Shown here piece after piece: positions 32,233 through 41,513 of a stretch of 64,000 nucleotides of DNA. Location of the stretch: assembly GCF_963691685.1 (NCBI RefSeq), contig NZ_OY829290.1, positions 4,305,001 through 4,369,000 of the forward strand. The letters are read 5' to 3'. The stretch's first letter is position 1; each line of letters starts with the position of its first letter. The translations under genes and the position numbers were made by a program. Source of the stretch: Thalassovita sp. (GTDB taxonomy: Bacteria; Pseudomonadota; Alphaproteobacteria; Rhodobacterales; Rhodobacteraceae). The notes below the pieces were generated by a model. It was not told the DNA's origin. It searched no databases and saw only the letters and a program-made list of their open reading frames with translations.

Positions 32233-33159
32233 ATGCTGGAACTTGGACAAAACGCGGCCCCTGCGGCTGATCTGATCAAAGACGTCACCGAAGCCAACTT
32301 CATGGCGGATGTTGTCGATGCCTCCAATGAGGTGCCGGTGATTGTGGATTTCTGGGCACCCTGGTGTGGCCCCTGCAAGACGCTGGGCCCGATGCTGGAA
32401 GAGGCGGTGACCAAGGCCAATGGCGCGGTCAAGATGGCCAAGATCGACGTTGATCAGAACCAGCAGCTGGCCGCAGCTTTGGCCCAGCAGGGTCTGCCGC
32501 TGCAATCGATCCCAACCGTTGTGGCCTTTGTCAAAGGACGCCCGGTGGACATGTTCCAGGGGGCGGTTCCCGCCTCGGAACTGGATGCTTTTGTGAAAAA
32601 AGTGATCGAGGCTGGCGGCGGCGATGCCAGTGGCGGTCTGGACGGTGCGCTGGAAGCAGCCGAAGAGATGCTGAACGACGGTGCCGTGGAAGATGCCGCG
32701 CAGATCTACGCTGCCGTGATCGAAGAAGATTCCAACAATGCCATCGCTTATGGCGGCCTGGCGCGGTGCCAGATCGCTGTGGGTGAGTTGGATCAGGCCG
32801 AGGCCGTGTTGAACGGCGTGCCGGCAGAAATCTCCTCAGAAGCGCCGATTGAGGCCGCGTTTGCCCAGCTGGAACTGGCCCGTCAGGCCGCCAACTCGGG
32901 CCCGCTGGATGAGTTGAAAGCCGCATTGGCTGCCGATGAAAACAACCATCAGGCCCGCTTTGATCTGGCAGGCGCGTTGCATGCCGCAGGTCAGGTCGAA
33001 GAGGCGGTGAATGAACTGCTGGAACTGTTCAAGCGGGACCGCGAATGGAATGACGGCGCGGCCAAGCAGCAGCTGTTCACCATCTTTGATGCGCTGCCCG
33101 GAAATGACCCGGTGGTTCTGAATGGTCGGCGCAAACTCAGCTCATTGATATTTGCCTGA
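32233..33159 (+). CDS. ybbN: Co-chaperone YbbN (thioredoxin domain plus TPR)
   Basis: This 308-residue protein has an N-terminal thioredoxin domain with the full redox motif WCGPCK (Cys45, Cys48) and the cis-proline in SIPTVVAF. About 160 residues of helical TPR-like repeats follow (DGAVEDAAQIYAAVIEED, GELDQAEAVLNGVP, GQVEEAVNELLELF). CnoX/YbbN works with GroEL and protects proteins during oxidative stress; alphaproteobacterial members keep both active cysteines, as seen here. Confidence 0.92.
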   Translation: MLELGQNAAPAADLIKDVTEANFMADVVDASNEVPVIVDFWAPWCGPCKTLGPMLEEAVTKANGAVKMAKIDVDQNQQLAAALAQQGLPLQSIPTVVAFVKGRPVDMFQGAVPASELDAFVKKVIEAGGGDASGGLDGALEAAEEMLNDGAVEDAAQIYAAVIEEDSNNAIAYGGLARCQIAVGELDQAEAVLNGVPAEISSEAPIEAAFAQLELARQAANSGPLDELKAALAADENNHQARFDLAGALHAAGQVEEAVNELLELFKRDREWNDGAAKQQLFTIFDALPGNDPVVLNGRRKLSSLIFA

Positions 33160-33187
33160 GCCACGGCGCGGCCTATCTTACTGAGCC

Positions 33188-33835
33188 ATGACACCCAAGG
33201 TCGCACTTCCAGACACGATCCCCGTGTTCCCGCTCCCCGGGGCACTTCTGTTGCCCCGGGCGCGCCTGCCGCTCCATATCTTTGAGCCGCGCTATCTTGC
33301 CATGCTTGAGGATTGCCTGAAAACGCCCTCCAGACTGATCGGCATGGTGCAACCCAGCGCCCGACCAGGCGCCAAGGATGACGACAAGCTGCACAAGATC
33401 GGCTGCGCGGGGCGTGTCACCCAATTCTCGGAAACCGAGGATGGGCGCTACATGATCACCCTCACCGGCATTTCGCGGTTCCGCGTGCGCGGGGAGATGA
33501 CCACCTTCAGCCCCTATCGCCGCTGCGAAGTGCGATGGGACGGGTTCGAAGCGGATCGCGGCCCCGAAGAACATGATCCGCTGTTCAATCGCAAATCCTT
33601 CCTTGGCCTGCTGGAGCGGTATTTCACCCTCAAAGGGCTGGACACTGATTGGGAAAGCCTGGGCGATACCGACGATGAGTTGATGATCAACTCACTGGCG
33701 ATGATTTTGGACTTCGCACCGGAGGACAAACAGGCCCTGTTGGAAGCGCCCAGCCTCTCAACCCGGCGGGAAACCCTTGTCACCCTGATCGAATTTGCGC
33801 TAGGCGGGGGGAAAGATGAGGAAATCCTGCAATGA
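33188..33835 (+). CDS. LON substrate-binding domain protein
   Basis: This 215-residue protein consists of the Lon N-terminal (PUA-like) domain only: IPVFPLPGALLLPRARLPLHIFEPRYLAMLEDCL at the start, then a VTQFSETEDGRYMITLTGISRFRV strand region and a helical end. The ATPase and protease parts of Lon are absent. Such stand-alone domains are cytoplasmic and of unknown function. It overlaps the next gene by 4 bp. Confidence 0.9.
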   Translation: MTPKVALPDTIPVFPLPGALLLPRARLPLHIFEPRYLAMLEDCLKTPSRLIGMVQPSARPGAKDDDKLHKIGCAGRVTQFSETEDGRYMITLTGISRFRVRGEMTTFSPYRRCEVRWDGFEADRGPEEHDPLFNRKSFLGLLERYFTLKGLDTDWESLGDTDDELMINSLAMILDFAPEDKQALLEAPSLSTRRETLVTLIEFALGGGKDEEILQ

Positions 33836-34014
33836 GCGACACCCACAGCTTTGACCGCCGTATGCTAGAAGCGCTGATCTGCCCCGTGACCCACGGACGG
33901 CTGGACTATGACGCCGAGGCGCAGGAGTTGATTTCCAAACCGGCCAATCTGGCCTTCCCGATCCGCAATGGCATCCCGATCATGTTGGTCGACGAAGCCC
34001 GCAAACTGGACTGA
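33832..34014 (+). CDS. Trm112-like small protein (UPF0434)
   Basis: This 60-residue protein starts by ATGA overlap with the LON-domain gene. The pattern MLEALICPVTHGRLDYD, LISKPANLAFPIRNGIPIML and DEARKL matches Trm112/YcaR proteins. The usual zinc cysteines are reduced to one (ICPVT), as in many bacterial members. The eukaryotic relatives activate methyltransferases; the bacterial role is unknown. Confidence 0.9.
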   Translation: MSDTHSFDRRMLEALICPVTHGRLDYDAEAQELISKPANLAFPIRNGIPIMLVDEARKLD

Positions 34015-34018
34015 GGCG

Positions 34019-34714
34019 TCAGCCCCCCAGATAATCGCGCAAGGCCTGCGGTGGATTGGCAAACAGCTGATCCGTCTCAATCGGTGCGGTGACGGTGCCC
34101 TCGGCCACCACCGAGACATGGCTGGCAATGGCTTTGGCATCTTCCGGTTGATGGCTGACCATGATCAGCGTCCCGCCGGTTTCCTGCACCACCTGATCTA
34201 CCAGTTGCAGCATCTCAACCTTCAGCGCCGGCCCCAGCGCGGCAAAGGGTTCGTCTAGCAGAACCAACGGCCGTTTCTGAACCAGCACCCGCGCCAATGC
34301 CGCACGGCTCTGCTGTCCACCGGACAGGGTGCCGGGCTTGCGCCCCTCCATACCTGAAAGGCCCACATGGTGCAGCGCCTCGCGCACCTGATGTTGTTCA
34401 TCCTCAGACAGCTTCAGATCAGGCCGCAGCCCCAGACCGACGTTTTGCGCGACAGAGAGATGCGGGAAATGGTTGTTGTCCTGAAACAGGATCGACACCG
34501 GCCGTTGCCCCGGCGGCAGATCTGTCAGATCAACATCCTGCCATAACACCCGCCCCTGATCCGGCGCAGAAAACCCGGCAATAAGGTTCAATAGGGTCGA
34601 TTTCCCCGCCCCTGAGGGGCCGATCAGCGCCAGTTTGCTGCCGGTCGCCACCGACAGATCCGCGCTGAGGGCAAAGCCCCCTTGGGTCAGGGTCAGATGC
34701 TCAAGCCTCAACAT
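34019..34714 (-). CDS. thiQ: Thiamine ABC transporter, ATP-binding subunit
   Basis: This 231-residue ATPase starts at the ATG at 34714 (MLRLEHLTL), overlapping thiP by 14 bp. Walker A is GPSGAGKST near residue 33, the signature is LSGGQQSRAALARVL and Walker B is LVLLDEPFAAL. It powers thiamine or thiamine-phosphate import with ThiP and ThiB. It is the last gene of the thiBPQ operon under a TPP riboswitch. Confidence 0.94.
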   Translation of the reverse strand: MLRLEHLTLTQGGFALSADLSVATGSKLALIGPSGAGKSTLLNLIAGFSAPDQGRVLWQDVDLTDLPPGQRPVSILFQDNNHFPHLSVAQNVGLGLRPDLKLSEDEQHQVREALHHVGLSGMEGRKPGTLSGGQQSRAALARVLVQKRPLVLLDEPFAALGPALKVEMLQLVDQVVQETGGTLIMVSHQPEDAKAIASHVSVVAEGTVTAPIETDQLFANPPQALRDYLGG

Positions 34715-36245
34715 GGCCGCGGCCTCCTCGGTCAAAAATCCAAAACAGCGCCAGGCTGGAAAAGAGCAACAGTAGGCCGGCCCCTGCCGCTGCCTCCATC
34801 CGGTAGGCGCTCATCAGGCGGAACATCTGCAAGGGCAGTGTTGCACGGTTGGGATCCGCAAACAGCGCAATCACCCCCAGATCCCCCATCGACAGGGCCG
34901 CCGTCAGCCCGGCCGCAAACCCCAAGGGGCGCCGCGCCCTTGGCAACAACAGATACCGCAGCCGCGCCCAGCCGCGCAGGTTCAACGCATCGGCCAGACG
35001 GCCAAAATCCGCCTCACTCTGCCGTAGGGCGGGCACCAGAACCCGCAGGGCAAACGGCAGTGCCATCAGCGCATTGACCAATGTGGTGACCAAAAAGGCC
35101 AGATCGAACGGGTTGGCAAAGGGGTGGATCATCAAAAACAGCCCGGTGCCCAGCACAAGGGGCGAACTGACGATGCCCAAGAGGCCGACAGCCTCCAACC
35201 GGGGATGACGCACCGCCCCCAGTGCAATCGGCACGGCCAGGGCCAGACACAGCGCGGTGGACCCCAGCGCCACGATGAGTGAGATCCGCAAGGCCGCCCA
35301 GACCTGCGATGGCAATTGCGCCAGCCCCTGCAGCCCATCCCAGACCAACATCGCGATGGGCAGGATCAGAAACGCTGTTGCCAGCACCAAAGCAAAAGCA
35401 TCCAGCGCCCGCGCCACCGCGGTGCTGGCATCCCAGCGCTGCACCACACGATCCAGACCGCCGCCCAGCGCCTGACCGGCGTCATGACGCAGGGCGACAA
35501 GCGCAACGATGCCCACCAGCACGGTCTGCACCATCGCCAGCATGGCAGCGCGGGCCAGATCGAAATCAAAGCGGAAGGCCTGATAGATCGCCAGTTCAAT
35601 TGTGGTCGCCTTGGGACCGCCACCCAGAACCAAAACCACCGCAAAGCTGCTGAGACACAGCGCAAAGATCACCAGCCAGGCGCCGGGCAGTGCCCGGATC
35701 AGCATCGGCGCTTCCAGCACGCGAAAGCTTTGCCAGCCGCGCAGGTTCAGGGACGCCGCCAGCCGAAACCGTTCCGCCGGGATATCCTGCCAAGCCTGCA
35801 GCAGGATGCGCGTGGCCAGAGGCAGATTGAAAAACACATGGGCCAGCACCACGCCGTGCAGCCCGTAAATCTGCACCGGTGGCAGGTCAAAGAGGGCCAG
35901 CAGATCCGATAGGATGCCGGAGCGGCCAAACACCGCCAGCAACCCCATGACGGCGACAATCACCGGCAGGATAAACGGCGCGCCCAGAAGGGTGATCAAG
36001 ATCGCCCGACCGCGAAACCGCCGCCGCGCCAGGGCCCGGGACACCGGGATCGCCAGCAAAACCGAAAGGCTGGCCGACAGAAAAGACTGCAACAAAGAAA
36101 AACGAAGCGCCGCCTGATCGGCGGCGCTGAAGGAGAGGTCAGAAAATCCAGCCTCTCCGGCACGGAGAAACACCGCGATGAGCGGCCCGATCAGGCTCAG
36201 CAGGACTAGCCCTGCCGCCAGGAAACCGGGCCAGCTGCGGATCAT
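34701..36245 (-). CDS. thiP: Thiamine ABC transporter, permease
   Basis: This 514-residue permease is a fused double unit with about twelve TM segments and two inner-membrane coupling motifs, one in each half (EAPMLIRALPGAW and LLLPRARRPLGFA). The start at 36245 overlaps the thiB stop by ATGA and is preferred to the frame opening at 36266. The length is typical of ThiP. Confidence 0.93.
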   Translation of the reverse strand: MIRSWPGFLAAGLVLLSLIGPLIAVFLRAGEAGFSDLSFSAADQAALRFSLLQSFLSASLSVLLAIPVSRALARRRFRGRAILITLLGAPFILPVIVAVMGLLAVFGRSGILSDLLALFDLPPVQIYGLHGVVLAHVFFNLPLATRILLQAWQDIPAERFRLAASLNLRGWQSFRVLEAPMLIRALPGAWLVIFALCLSSFAVVLVLGGGPKATTIELAIYQAFRFDFDLARAAMLAMVQTVLVGIVALVALRHDAGQALGGGLDRVVQRWDASTAVARALDAFALVLATAFLILPIAMLVWDGLQGLAQLPSQVWAALRISLIVALGSTALCLALAVPIALGAVRHPRLEAVGLLGIVSSPLVLGTGLFLMIHPFANPFDLAFLVTTLVNALMALPFALRVLVPALRQSEADFGRLADALNLRGWARLRYLLLPRARRPLGFAAGLTAALSMGDLGVIALFADPNRATLPLQMFRLMSAYRMEAAAGAGLLLLFSSLALFWIFDRGGRGHVEA

Positions 36246-37225
36246 TTGCTCAGCGCGTCCAGCCACTCGGCCAGCGCCGCATCACGCACAGGCTGGGCTT
36301 CGGCGGAAGGCAAAATCAGAGCCTTTTCCGGCTGGATCAGGGTCTCAAACCCCTCAGGCAGGCCAGCGGCAGGCACAACAGCCGGATACATCCAGTTGGT
36401 GGTCGGGATGATCGACTGGAACGCATCGGTGACCATGAAGGACAGGAACTGATCGGCCAGTTCAGGCTGATCGGAACCGGCGATTTTGCCCGCCACTTCG
36501 ATCTGCATGTAGTGACCTTCGCTGAAGCTGGCCGCGGTTTTGCTGGCGTCCTCTTCTGCGATCAGGTGATAGGCCGGCGAGGTGGTGTAGGACAGCACCA
36601 TGTCGGCCTCCCCTTCCAGGAACAGGCCATAAGCTTCGGACCAGCCTTTGGTCACGGTGACGATATTCTCCGCCAGACCGGCCCAGATCGCCGGGGCCTC
36701 ATCGCCATAGGCGGTTTTCACCCACATCAGCAGGCCCAGACCGGGGGTCGAGGAACGAGGATCCTGAATGACGATTTTCAGGTCACTGTCGGCCAGCGCT
36801 TTGAAGTCCGCAGGACCGTCCAGATCCGCGTTCTGAACAAAGGCAAAATAGCCCCAGTCATAAGGAACAAAGGTGCTGTCCGCCCATTCGATCGGCAGGT
36901 CATACTCGGCCTCAACCGAATGTTCAGCAAAAAGGCCAGTGTCCAGCGCGGCGGCGGTCAGGTTGGTGTCCAGACCCAGCACAACATCCGCCTCAGTGCG
37001 GGCGCCTTCCAGCTTCAGGCGGCCCAGCAGGGCAGCACCGTCACCGGCACCAACCAGCTGCAGATCGCAGCCACAGGTTTCCTCAAAAGCTTTCTCAACG
37101 GCAGGGCCCGGGCCCCAGTCAGAAACAAAGCTGTCATAGGTATAAACAGTCAGCACGGGGGTGTCGGCCACAGCAACGGTGGCGGTGGTGGCAAGCAGTC
37201 CCGTGGCAAGGGCAAGATACTTCAT
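36242..37225 (-). CDS. thiB: Thiamine ABC transporter, periplasmic binding protein
   Basis: This 327-residue protein has a Sec signal peptide (MKYLALATGLLATTATVAVA) and the ThiB pattern LTVYTYDSFVSDWGPGPAVEKAFE. It binds thiamine and its phosphates in the periplasm. The ATG at 37225 follows GGAGTG, and a complementary CACTCC upstream can hide that site (37232-37257). It is the first gene of thiBPQ, downstream of the TPP riboswitch. Confidence 0.94.
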   Translation of the reverse strand: MKYLALATGLLATTATVAVADTPVLTVYTYDSFVSDWGPGPAVEKAFEETCGCDLQLVGAGDGAALLGRLKLEGARTEADVVLGLDTNLTAAALDTGLFAEHSVEAEYDLPIEWADSTFVPYDWGYFAFVQNADLDGPADFKALADSDLKIVIQDPRSSTPGLGLLMWVKTAYGDEAPAIWAGLAENIVTVTKGWSEAYGLFLEGEADMVLSYTTSPAYHLIAEEDASKTAASFSEGHYMQIEVAGKIAGSDQPELADQFLSFMVTDAFQSIIPTTNWMYPAVVPAAGLPEGFETLIQPEKALILPSAEAQPVRDAALAEWLDALSK

Positions 37226-37231
37226 CTGTAT

Positions 37232-37257
37232 CACTCCATTCTTGGCAGGGCGGAGTG
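37232..37257 (-). promoter_or_regulatory. Shine-Dalgarno-sequestering hairpin of thiB
   Basis: On the minus strand CACTCC (37257-37252) can pair with GGAGTG (37237-37232), which is the ribosome site of thiB. It lies between the TPP aptamer and the start codon, where the expression platform is expected, so translational control is likely. Confidence 0.55.
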
Positions 37258-37285
37258 TGGGGACGTCTCGGATCTGAGATGCCGG

Positions 37286-37372
37286 GCCTTCCCTCCGCCG
37301 GTGTTAACCGGATCAGGTTCTACGGGTTCGCACGATGCATCTCAGCCTGTGGTTCAGGCACCCCGAGGTGGG
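37286..37372 (-). promoter_or_regulatory. TPP riboswitch (thi-box)
   Basis: The minus-strand sequence contains the conserved thi-box blocks: CTGAGAT (37345-37339), then CGTAGAACCTGATCCGG, then TTAACACCGGCGGAGGGA at the 3' end. It lies about 60 bp upstream of thiB. A downstream ATCTCAG (37280-37274) is complementary to the aptamer's CTGAGAT and may form part of the alternative fold. Thiamine pyrophosphate binding would reduce thiBPQ expression. Confidence 0.93.
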
Positions 37373-37571
37373 GCAGAACCTAGTGCGGCGCGCCGGTGAT
37401 GACAACGCCTGAATGCGCCTACGGCTTATGGCTGCGCGATAGGACCGCTGGCAGCCCCCGAAGGTGGTGATTTATGTCTCAGCATGGCACTCTGGCCTCA
37501 CTTTCTTGCCTTCTCCCTTCCCCCTTATGTGCAATCCCGCTAAAGGGGTTGAGAACAAAGAGGGCGCCCAC

Positions 37572-38678
37572 ATGAGCATGAATTCTTTCGGTCATCTTTT
37601 CCGTGTCACCACCTGGGGCGAAAGCCACGGGCCGGCCCTGGGCGCCACAGTGGACGGCTGCCCGCCTGAGGTGCCCGTCACGGCCGAAATGCTGCAGGTG
37701 TGGCTGGACAAACGCCGCCCCGGTCAGAACAAAAACACCACCCAGCGCAACGAACCTGATGCGGTGAAAATCCTGTCCGGCGTGTTTGAAGGCAAAACCA
37801 CCGGCACGCCGATCCAGCTGATGATCGAAAACACCGATCAGCGCTCAAAGGACTACGGCGACATCGCCCAGACCTTCCGCCCCGGTCATGCCGACATCAC
37901 CTATCACCAGAAATACGGCAACCGCGATTACCGCGGGGGCGGCCGCTCATCGGCCCGCGAAACAGCGGCCCGCGTCGCGGCCGGGGGCGTTGCGCGTGAG
38001 GCGATCAAAGCGATGGTCCCAGGGTTGGAGATCAAGGGCTACATGACCCAGATGGGGGAGATGGAGATTGACCGCGATGCCTTTGACTGGGACGCGATTG
38101 AGCAGAACGATTTCTGGATCCCACAAGGGCCGGAACAGGCGCAGAAGTGGGAAGATTACCTGCAGAAGCTGCGCAAGGATCATGACAGCGTTGGCGCAGT
38201 GATCGAAGTGGTTGCGCGTGGCGTCCCCGCCGGGATTGGCGCACCGATCTATAACAAGCTGGACACCGATCTGGCGGCCTCGATGATGTCGATCAACGCT
38301 GTGAAAGGCGTTGAGATTGGCGAAGGCATGGCCGCAGCGCGCCTGAAGGGCACCGAAAACGCTGATGAGATCTACATGGGCAATGACGGCCTGCCGCATT
38401 ATTCCTCAAACCACGCGGGCGGCATTCTGGGGGGCATTTCCACCGGTCAGGATGTGGTTGTGCGTTTCGCGGTGAAGCCCACCTCATCGATCCTGACCCC
38501 GCGCCAATCGATCCGCAAAGATGGCTCACCGATTGAGGTGATCACCAAAGGCCGCCACGATCCCTGCGTCGGCATCCGTGCCGTGCCTGTGGCTGAGGCT
38601 ATGATGGCCTGTGTGATCCTGGACCACCTGCTGCTGCATCGTGGCCAAATCGGCGAAAACCGCGGTCAGATCGGCTGA
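37572..38678 (+). CDS. aroC: Chorismate synthase
   Basis: This 368-residue FMN-dependent enzyme makes chorismate from EPSP, the last shikimate step. The ATG at 37572 (MSMNSFGHLFRVTTWGESHG) follows GAGGG. Signatures: GESHGPALG, RNYRGGGRSSARETAARVAAG-type block near 125 and GGISTGQDVVVRFAVKPTSS. The stop overlaps the next ATG (TGATG), coupling it to an HD-domain gene. Confidence 0.96.
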   Translation: MSMNSFGHLFRVTTWGESHGPALGATVDGCPPEVPVTAEMLQVWLDKRRPGQNKNTTQRNEPDAVKILSGVFEGKTTGTPIQLMIENTDQRSKDYGDIAQTFRPGHADITYHQKYGNRDYRGGGRSSARETAARVAAGGVAREAIKAMVPGLEIKGYMTQMGEMEIDRDAFDWDAIEQNDFWIPQGPEQAQKWEDYLQKLRKDHDSVGAVIEVVARGVPAGIGAPIYNKLDTDLAASMMSINAVKGVEIGEGMAAARLKGTENADEIYMGNDGLPHYSSNHAGGILGGISTGQDVVVRFAVKPTSSILTPRQSIRKDGSPIEVITKGRHDPCVGIRAVPVAEAMMACVILDHLLLHRGQIGENRGQIG

Positions 38679-39340
38679 TGGACGCGCTGCGTGAGGCCTT
38701 GCGGGCTATTGCCGCGCAAGAGATGGCGCAGGACAGCGCCCATGATCTGGCGCATCTGGATCGGGTCTGGGCCACCTGCCAGCGCATCGCGGCTGCTGAG
38801 GGTGGCGATCTGCGGATCCTACTGGCCGGGGCCTATCTGCATGATCTGGTCAACCTGCCCAAGAACGCCCCCAACCGGGCCGAGGCCTCAACCCTTGCAG
38901 CCGCCGCAGCAGCGCCACATCTGCAGGCCCTAGGCTATAGCGCCGCGGAGGTTTCCGCAGCCCGCCATATGATCGAAGCACACAGCTTTTCGGCTGGAAT
39001 AGTGCCTGAATCGCTTGAGGCACAGATCCTCAGGGATGCCGACCGGCTGGACGCGATTGGGGCGATTGGGCTGGCCCGCTGTTTCGCCGTTTCAGGCGCG
39101 CTGGGGCGACCGCTATATGATCCGGTGGACCCGTTTGCGCGACAGCGTGACCTGGATGACAAGGCGCAGGCGCTGGATCACTTCCCGCTGAAACTGCTGC
39201 GTTTGGGTCAGGGTATGCTGACCCGCACCGGGCAACAGATCGCGGCGGAACGCACGGCGCTGATGCAGGCATTTCTAAACGATCTGGCGGCGGAAATCGG
39301 GGCGGACGCGCCAGCGCATTGGGCCCCTGAAGAAAGCTGA
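38678..39340 (+). CDS. HD domain protein (putative phosphohydrolase)
   Basis: This 220-residue protein has the HD pattern: HDLAHLDRVW near residue 24, LLAGAYLHDLVN near 50 with the His-Asp pair, and later HMIEAHSF and ILRDADRLDAIGAIGLARCF. It resembles YedJ-type HD hydrolases acting on nucleotides or other phosphates. It shares one base with aroC. The substrate is unknown. Confidence 0.9.
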   Translation: MDALREALRAIAAQEMAQDSAHDLAHLDRVWATCQRIAAAEGGDLRILLAGAYLHDLVNLPKNAPNRAEASTLAAAAAAPHLQALGYSAAEVSAARHMIEAHSFSAGIVPESLEAQILRDADRLDAIGAIGLARCFAVSGALGRPLYDPVDPFARQRDLDDKAQALDHFPLKLLRLGQGMLTRTGQQIAAERTALMQAFLNDLAAEIGADAPAHWAPEES

Positions 39341-39341
39341 C

Positions 39342-40286
39342 ATGTTCGACATTCTTAGCATCACCTTCCCGATCTTCGCCACCATTGCGCTGGGATACTG
39401 CGCGGTACGCTTTGGCGTCTTTGCCCAGAGCGATATGAAGATCCTTGGCAAATACGTGTTGAACATCGCACTGCCGGCGCTGCTGTGTGGTGCGGTGGCG
39501 AAACGCGATCTGGCTGACGTTCTGCAACTGGACTACGCGCTGGTCTTTGCCCTCGGCGGCTTGGCCACCTTTGGTCTGGTCTATCTGGTGCTGTGGCTGC
39601 AGGGCACCGGGCCCGCACGGCGCGCGATTGGCGCGATGGGCAGCTGTTGCCCCAACTCGGCCTATGTGGGCTATCCGGTGATGCTGCTGATCCTACCGGA
39701 CCATGCCGGTATCGTCCTGGCACTGAACTTCATCGTGGAAAACTTCCTGCTGATCCCTCTGGGTCTGATGTTCCTGGAGGGCGCGCGTGACCGGGATGAT
39801 CGCACCAAGCTGCAGATGCTGGGCGGGCTGTTCCTATCCATCCTGAAACGGCCGATGTTCATTGGGCTGTTGACCGGGCTGCTGCTGCTTCTGCTGGATA
39901 TTGATCTGCCGGATGCGGGTTATCGCCTGCTGGATATGCTGGCCGCATCGGCATCCGCCTTGGCGCTGGTGATGATCGGCGGTTCGCTGGTCGGGCTGCC
40001 GCTGCGGGGGGAAATGTCACTGGCGGTGCAGATCCTGATCGGCAAGCTGATCGTGAACCCGGCGATGGTGATCCTTGCCGCTGCGCTCTTGCCGCTCATC
40101 GGCATGCCAGCGCTCAGCCCGGATATGTGGACCGCGGTGGTGGTCTCCGCCGCGATGCCAATGCTGGTGCTCTATGTGGTCTTTGCGCAGGAATACGGCC
40201 ACGAGGGCGTGGCCTCCATCGCGCTTCTGGCCGCAACGGTGGGGGCGTTTTTCACGCTCTCCACCCTGCTGTTTGTCCTGACCTGA
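39342..40286 (+). CDS. AEC family auxin-efflux-carrier-like transporter
   Basis: This 314-residue protein has about ten TM segments in two halves, with ALPALLCGAVA, GSCCPNSAYVGYPVML and a second-half IGGSLVGLPLRG, the AEC pattern of bacterial organic-acid permeases. It follows the HD gene by one base pair. The substrate is unknown. The 3' end faces the thioredoxin gene. Confidence 0.88.
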   Translation: MFDILSITFPIFATIALGYCAVRFGVFAQSDMKILGKYVLNIALPALLCGAVAKRDLADVLQLDYALVFALGGLATFGLVYLVLWLQGTGPARRAIGAMGSCCPNSAYVGYPVMLLILPDHAGIVLALNFIVENFLLIPLGLMFLEGARDRDDRTKLQMLGGLFLSILKRPMFIGLLTGLLLLLLDIDLPDAGYRLLDMLAASASALALVMIGGSLVGLPLRGEMSLAVQILIGKLIVNPAMVILAAALLPLIGMPALSPDMWTAVVVSAAMPMLVLYVVFAQEYGHEGVASIALLAATVGAFFTLSTLLFVLT

Positions 40287-40302
40287 CGCCTGACGCTTTG
40301 CC

Positions 40303-40710
40303 TCAGGAGGAGGCCGCCAGCGCCTGATCCATCAGCGCCTTGATGGTGCTTTTCTTGGTATCTGCCACGATGCGGCCAATCTCAGCGTCGCCCCGCAGCG
40401 CCACCAGGGTGGAGCGGCGGGGGATCCGCAGCTCTTTCACCAGATCGGAGCGGCCAAACTGATCCCAGTCAACGTTGATGAAGGTGATCTTCTCCGCATA
40501 TTCGGGGTTTTCCGCCATCAGCGCCGTGATCGCACGTTCCTGCGCCGCACAGGTCGAACACCAATCCGCCTTGAAGTCGAGGAAGACCACCTCACCCTTC
40601 GCCAGATGCGCCTTGGCCAGACCTTCGGTGTAGTCCAGCGGTTCTGCCCAAGCGGCACCAGCACTCAACACAGCAGCGGCTCCAAGGGCCATAAAATCGC
40701 GACGTTTCAT
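40303..40710 (-). CDS. Exported thioredoxin-fold protein
   Basis: This 135-residue protein starts at the ATG at 40710 (AAGGA upstream). The N terminus MKRRDFMALGAAAVLSAGAAWA is a twin-arginine-type signal (RRDFMA). The redox motif is WCSTC in FLDFKADWCSTCAAQ, like the C-terminal domain of DsbD. It probably passes reducing power to periplasmic targets, fed by the CcdA-like protein encoded 14 bp upstream on the same strand; together they would form a split DsbD. Confidence 0.88.
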   Translation of the reverse strand: MKRRDFMALGAAAVLSAGAAWAEPLDYTEGLAKAHLAKGEVVFLDFKADWCSTCAAQERAITALMAENPEYAEKITFINVDWDQFGRSDLVKELRIPRRSTLVALRGDAEIGRIVADTKKSTIKALMDQALAASS

Positions 40711-40724
40711 AATCTTATCCTTCT

Positions 40725-41438
40725 TCAGAAGCGAACAGAGAGATCCTGCAACCAATAGGGCAAGGCGTTCACCGCCCAGGCCTCAGCATAATGTTGCAGA
40801 CGGAATAACAAGGCCAAACCAACCGCCAGGAACACGATGCCCATGACCGGACGCGCCTTTTCGGCGATCAAGCGCATGACGCCTTTGTGGCGGATCAACA
40901 GCCCGCGTGCGCCATAGCCCAGCGCCAGAATGATCGAACCTACGCCAGCGGCAAAGCTGACCATGATCGCCCCCGCCCAAAGCAGGCTCCCCCCTTGTGA
41001 GGCCAGTGAGATAGCGCCGCCCAATGTAGGGCCGATACAGGGGCTCCAAACCGCGCCCAGCAGCAGGCCACCCAGAAACTGACCGCGCAGGCTGGTGTGA
41101 TCAACGCTGTTCATCTGACCATCGGCCGAGGCTGCGATGCCCGCGGTTGCGGTGCTGAATGCGGTGGAAAACCGTGGCACCAGCAGGATCAGACCAAAGC
41201 CGATCATCAATACCGCGCCCGCGTCAGAAATCATCTGCGCATCAATGCCTAGGGCAAAACCAAAGCCGCTGACCAACAGGCCGAAGCTGACAAAGCTGAC
41301 CCCCATACCCAATGCCAGCGCTACGGGCCCCAGCCGATGCGCCTGCAAGGCACCCGCCAGAACAATCGGCAGCACTGGCAGCACGCAGGGGTTAATCAGG
41401 GTCAACAGACCGGCAAGATATCCAAACACCAATTCCAT
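40725..41438 (-). CDS. ccdA: CcdA/DsbD-type transmembrane electron carrier
   Basis: This 237-residue membrane protein has six TM segments and the paired redox cysteines of CcdA: one in LTLINPCVLPVLPIVLAG near residue 17 and one in GAVWSPCIGPTLGGA near residue 132. It carries electrons from cytoplasmic thioredoxin to the periplasm, for cytochrome c maturation or disulfide reduction. It is in line with the exported thioredoxin gene. Confidence 0.92.
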   Translation of the reverse strand: MELVFGYLAGLLTLINPCVLPVLPIVLAGALQAHRLGPVALALGMGVSFVSFGLLVSGFGFALGIDAQMISDAGAVLMIGFGLILLVPRFSTAFSTATAGIAASADGQMNSVDHTSLRGQFLGGLLLGAVWSPCIGPTLGGAISLASQGGSLLWAGAIMVSFAAGVGSIILALGYGARGLLIRHKGVMRLIAEKARPVMGIVFLAVGLALLFRLQHYAEAWAVNALPYWLQDLSVRF

Positions 41439-41513
41439 GGTGCCAAAATGCTAGGACCGGCGCGCAAAGTCATTCGACAATACCCTGACGCGGGATCACG
41501 TCCTCGTGGGGGA

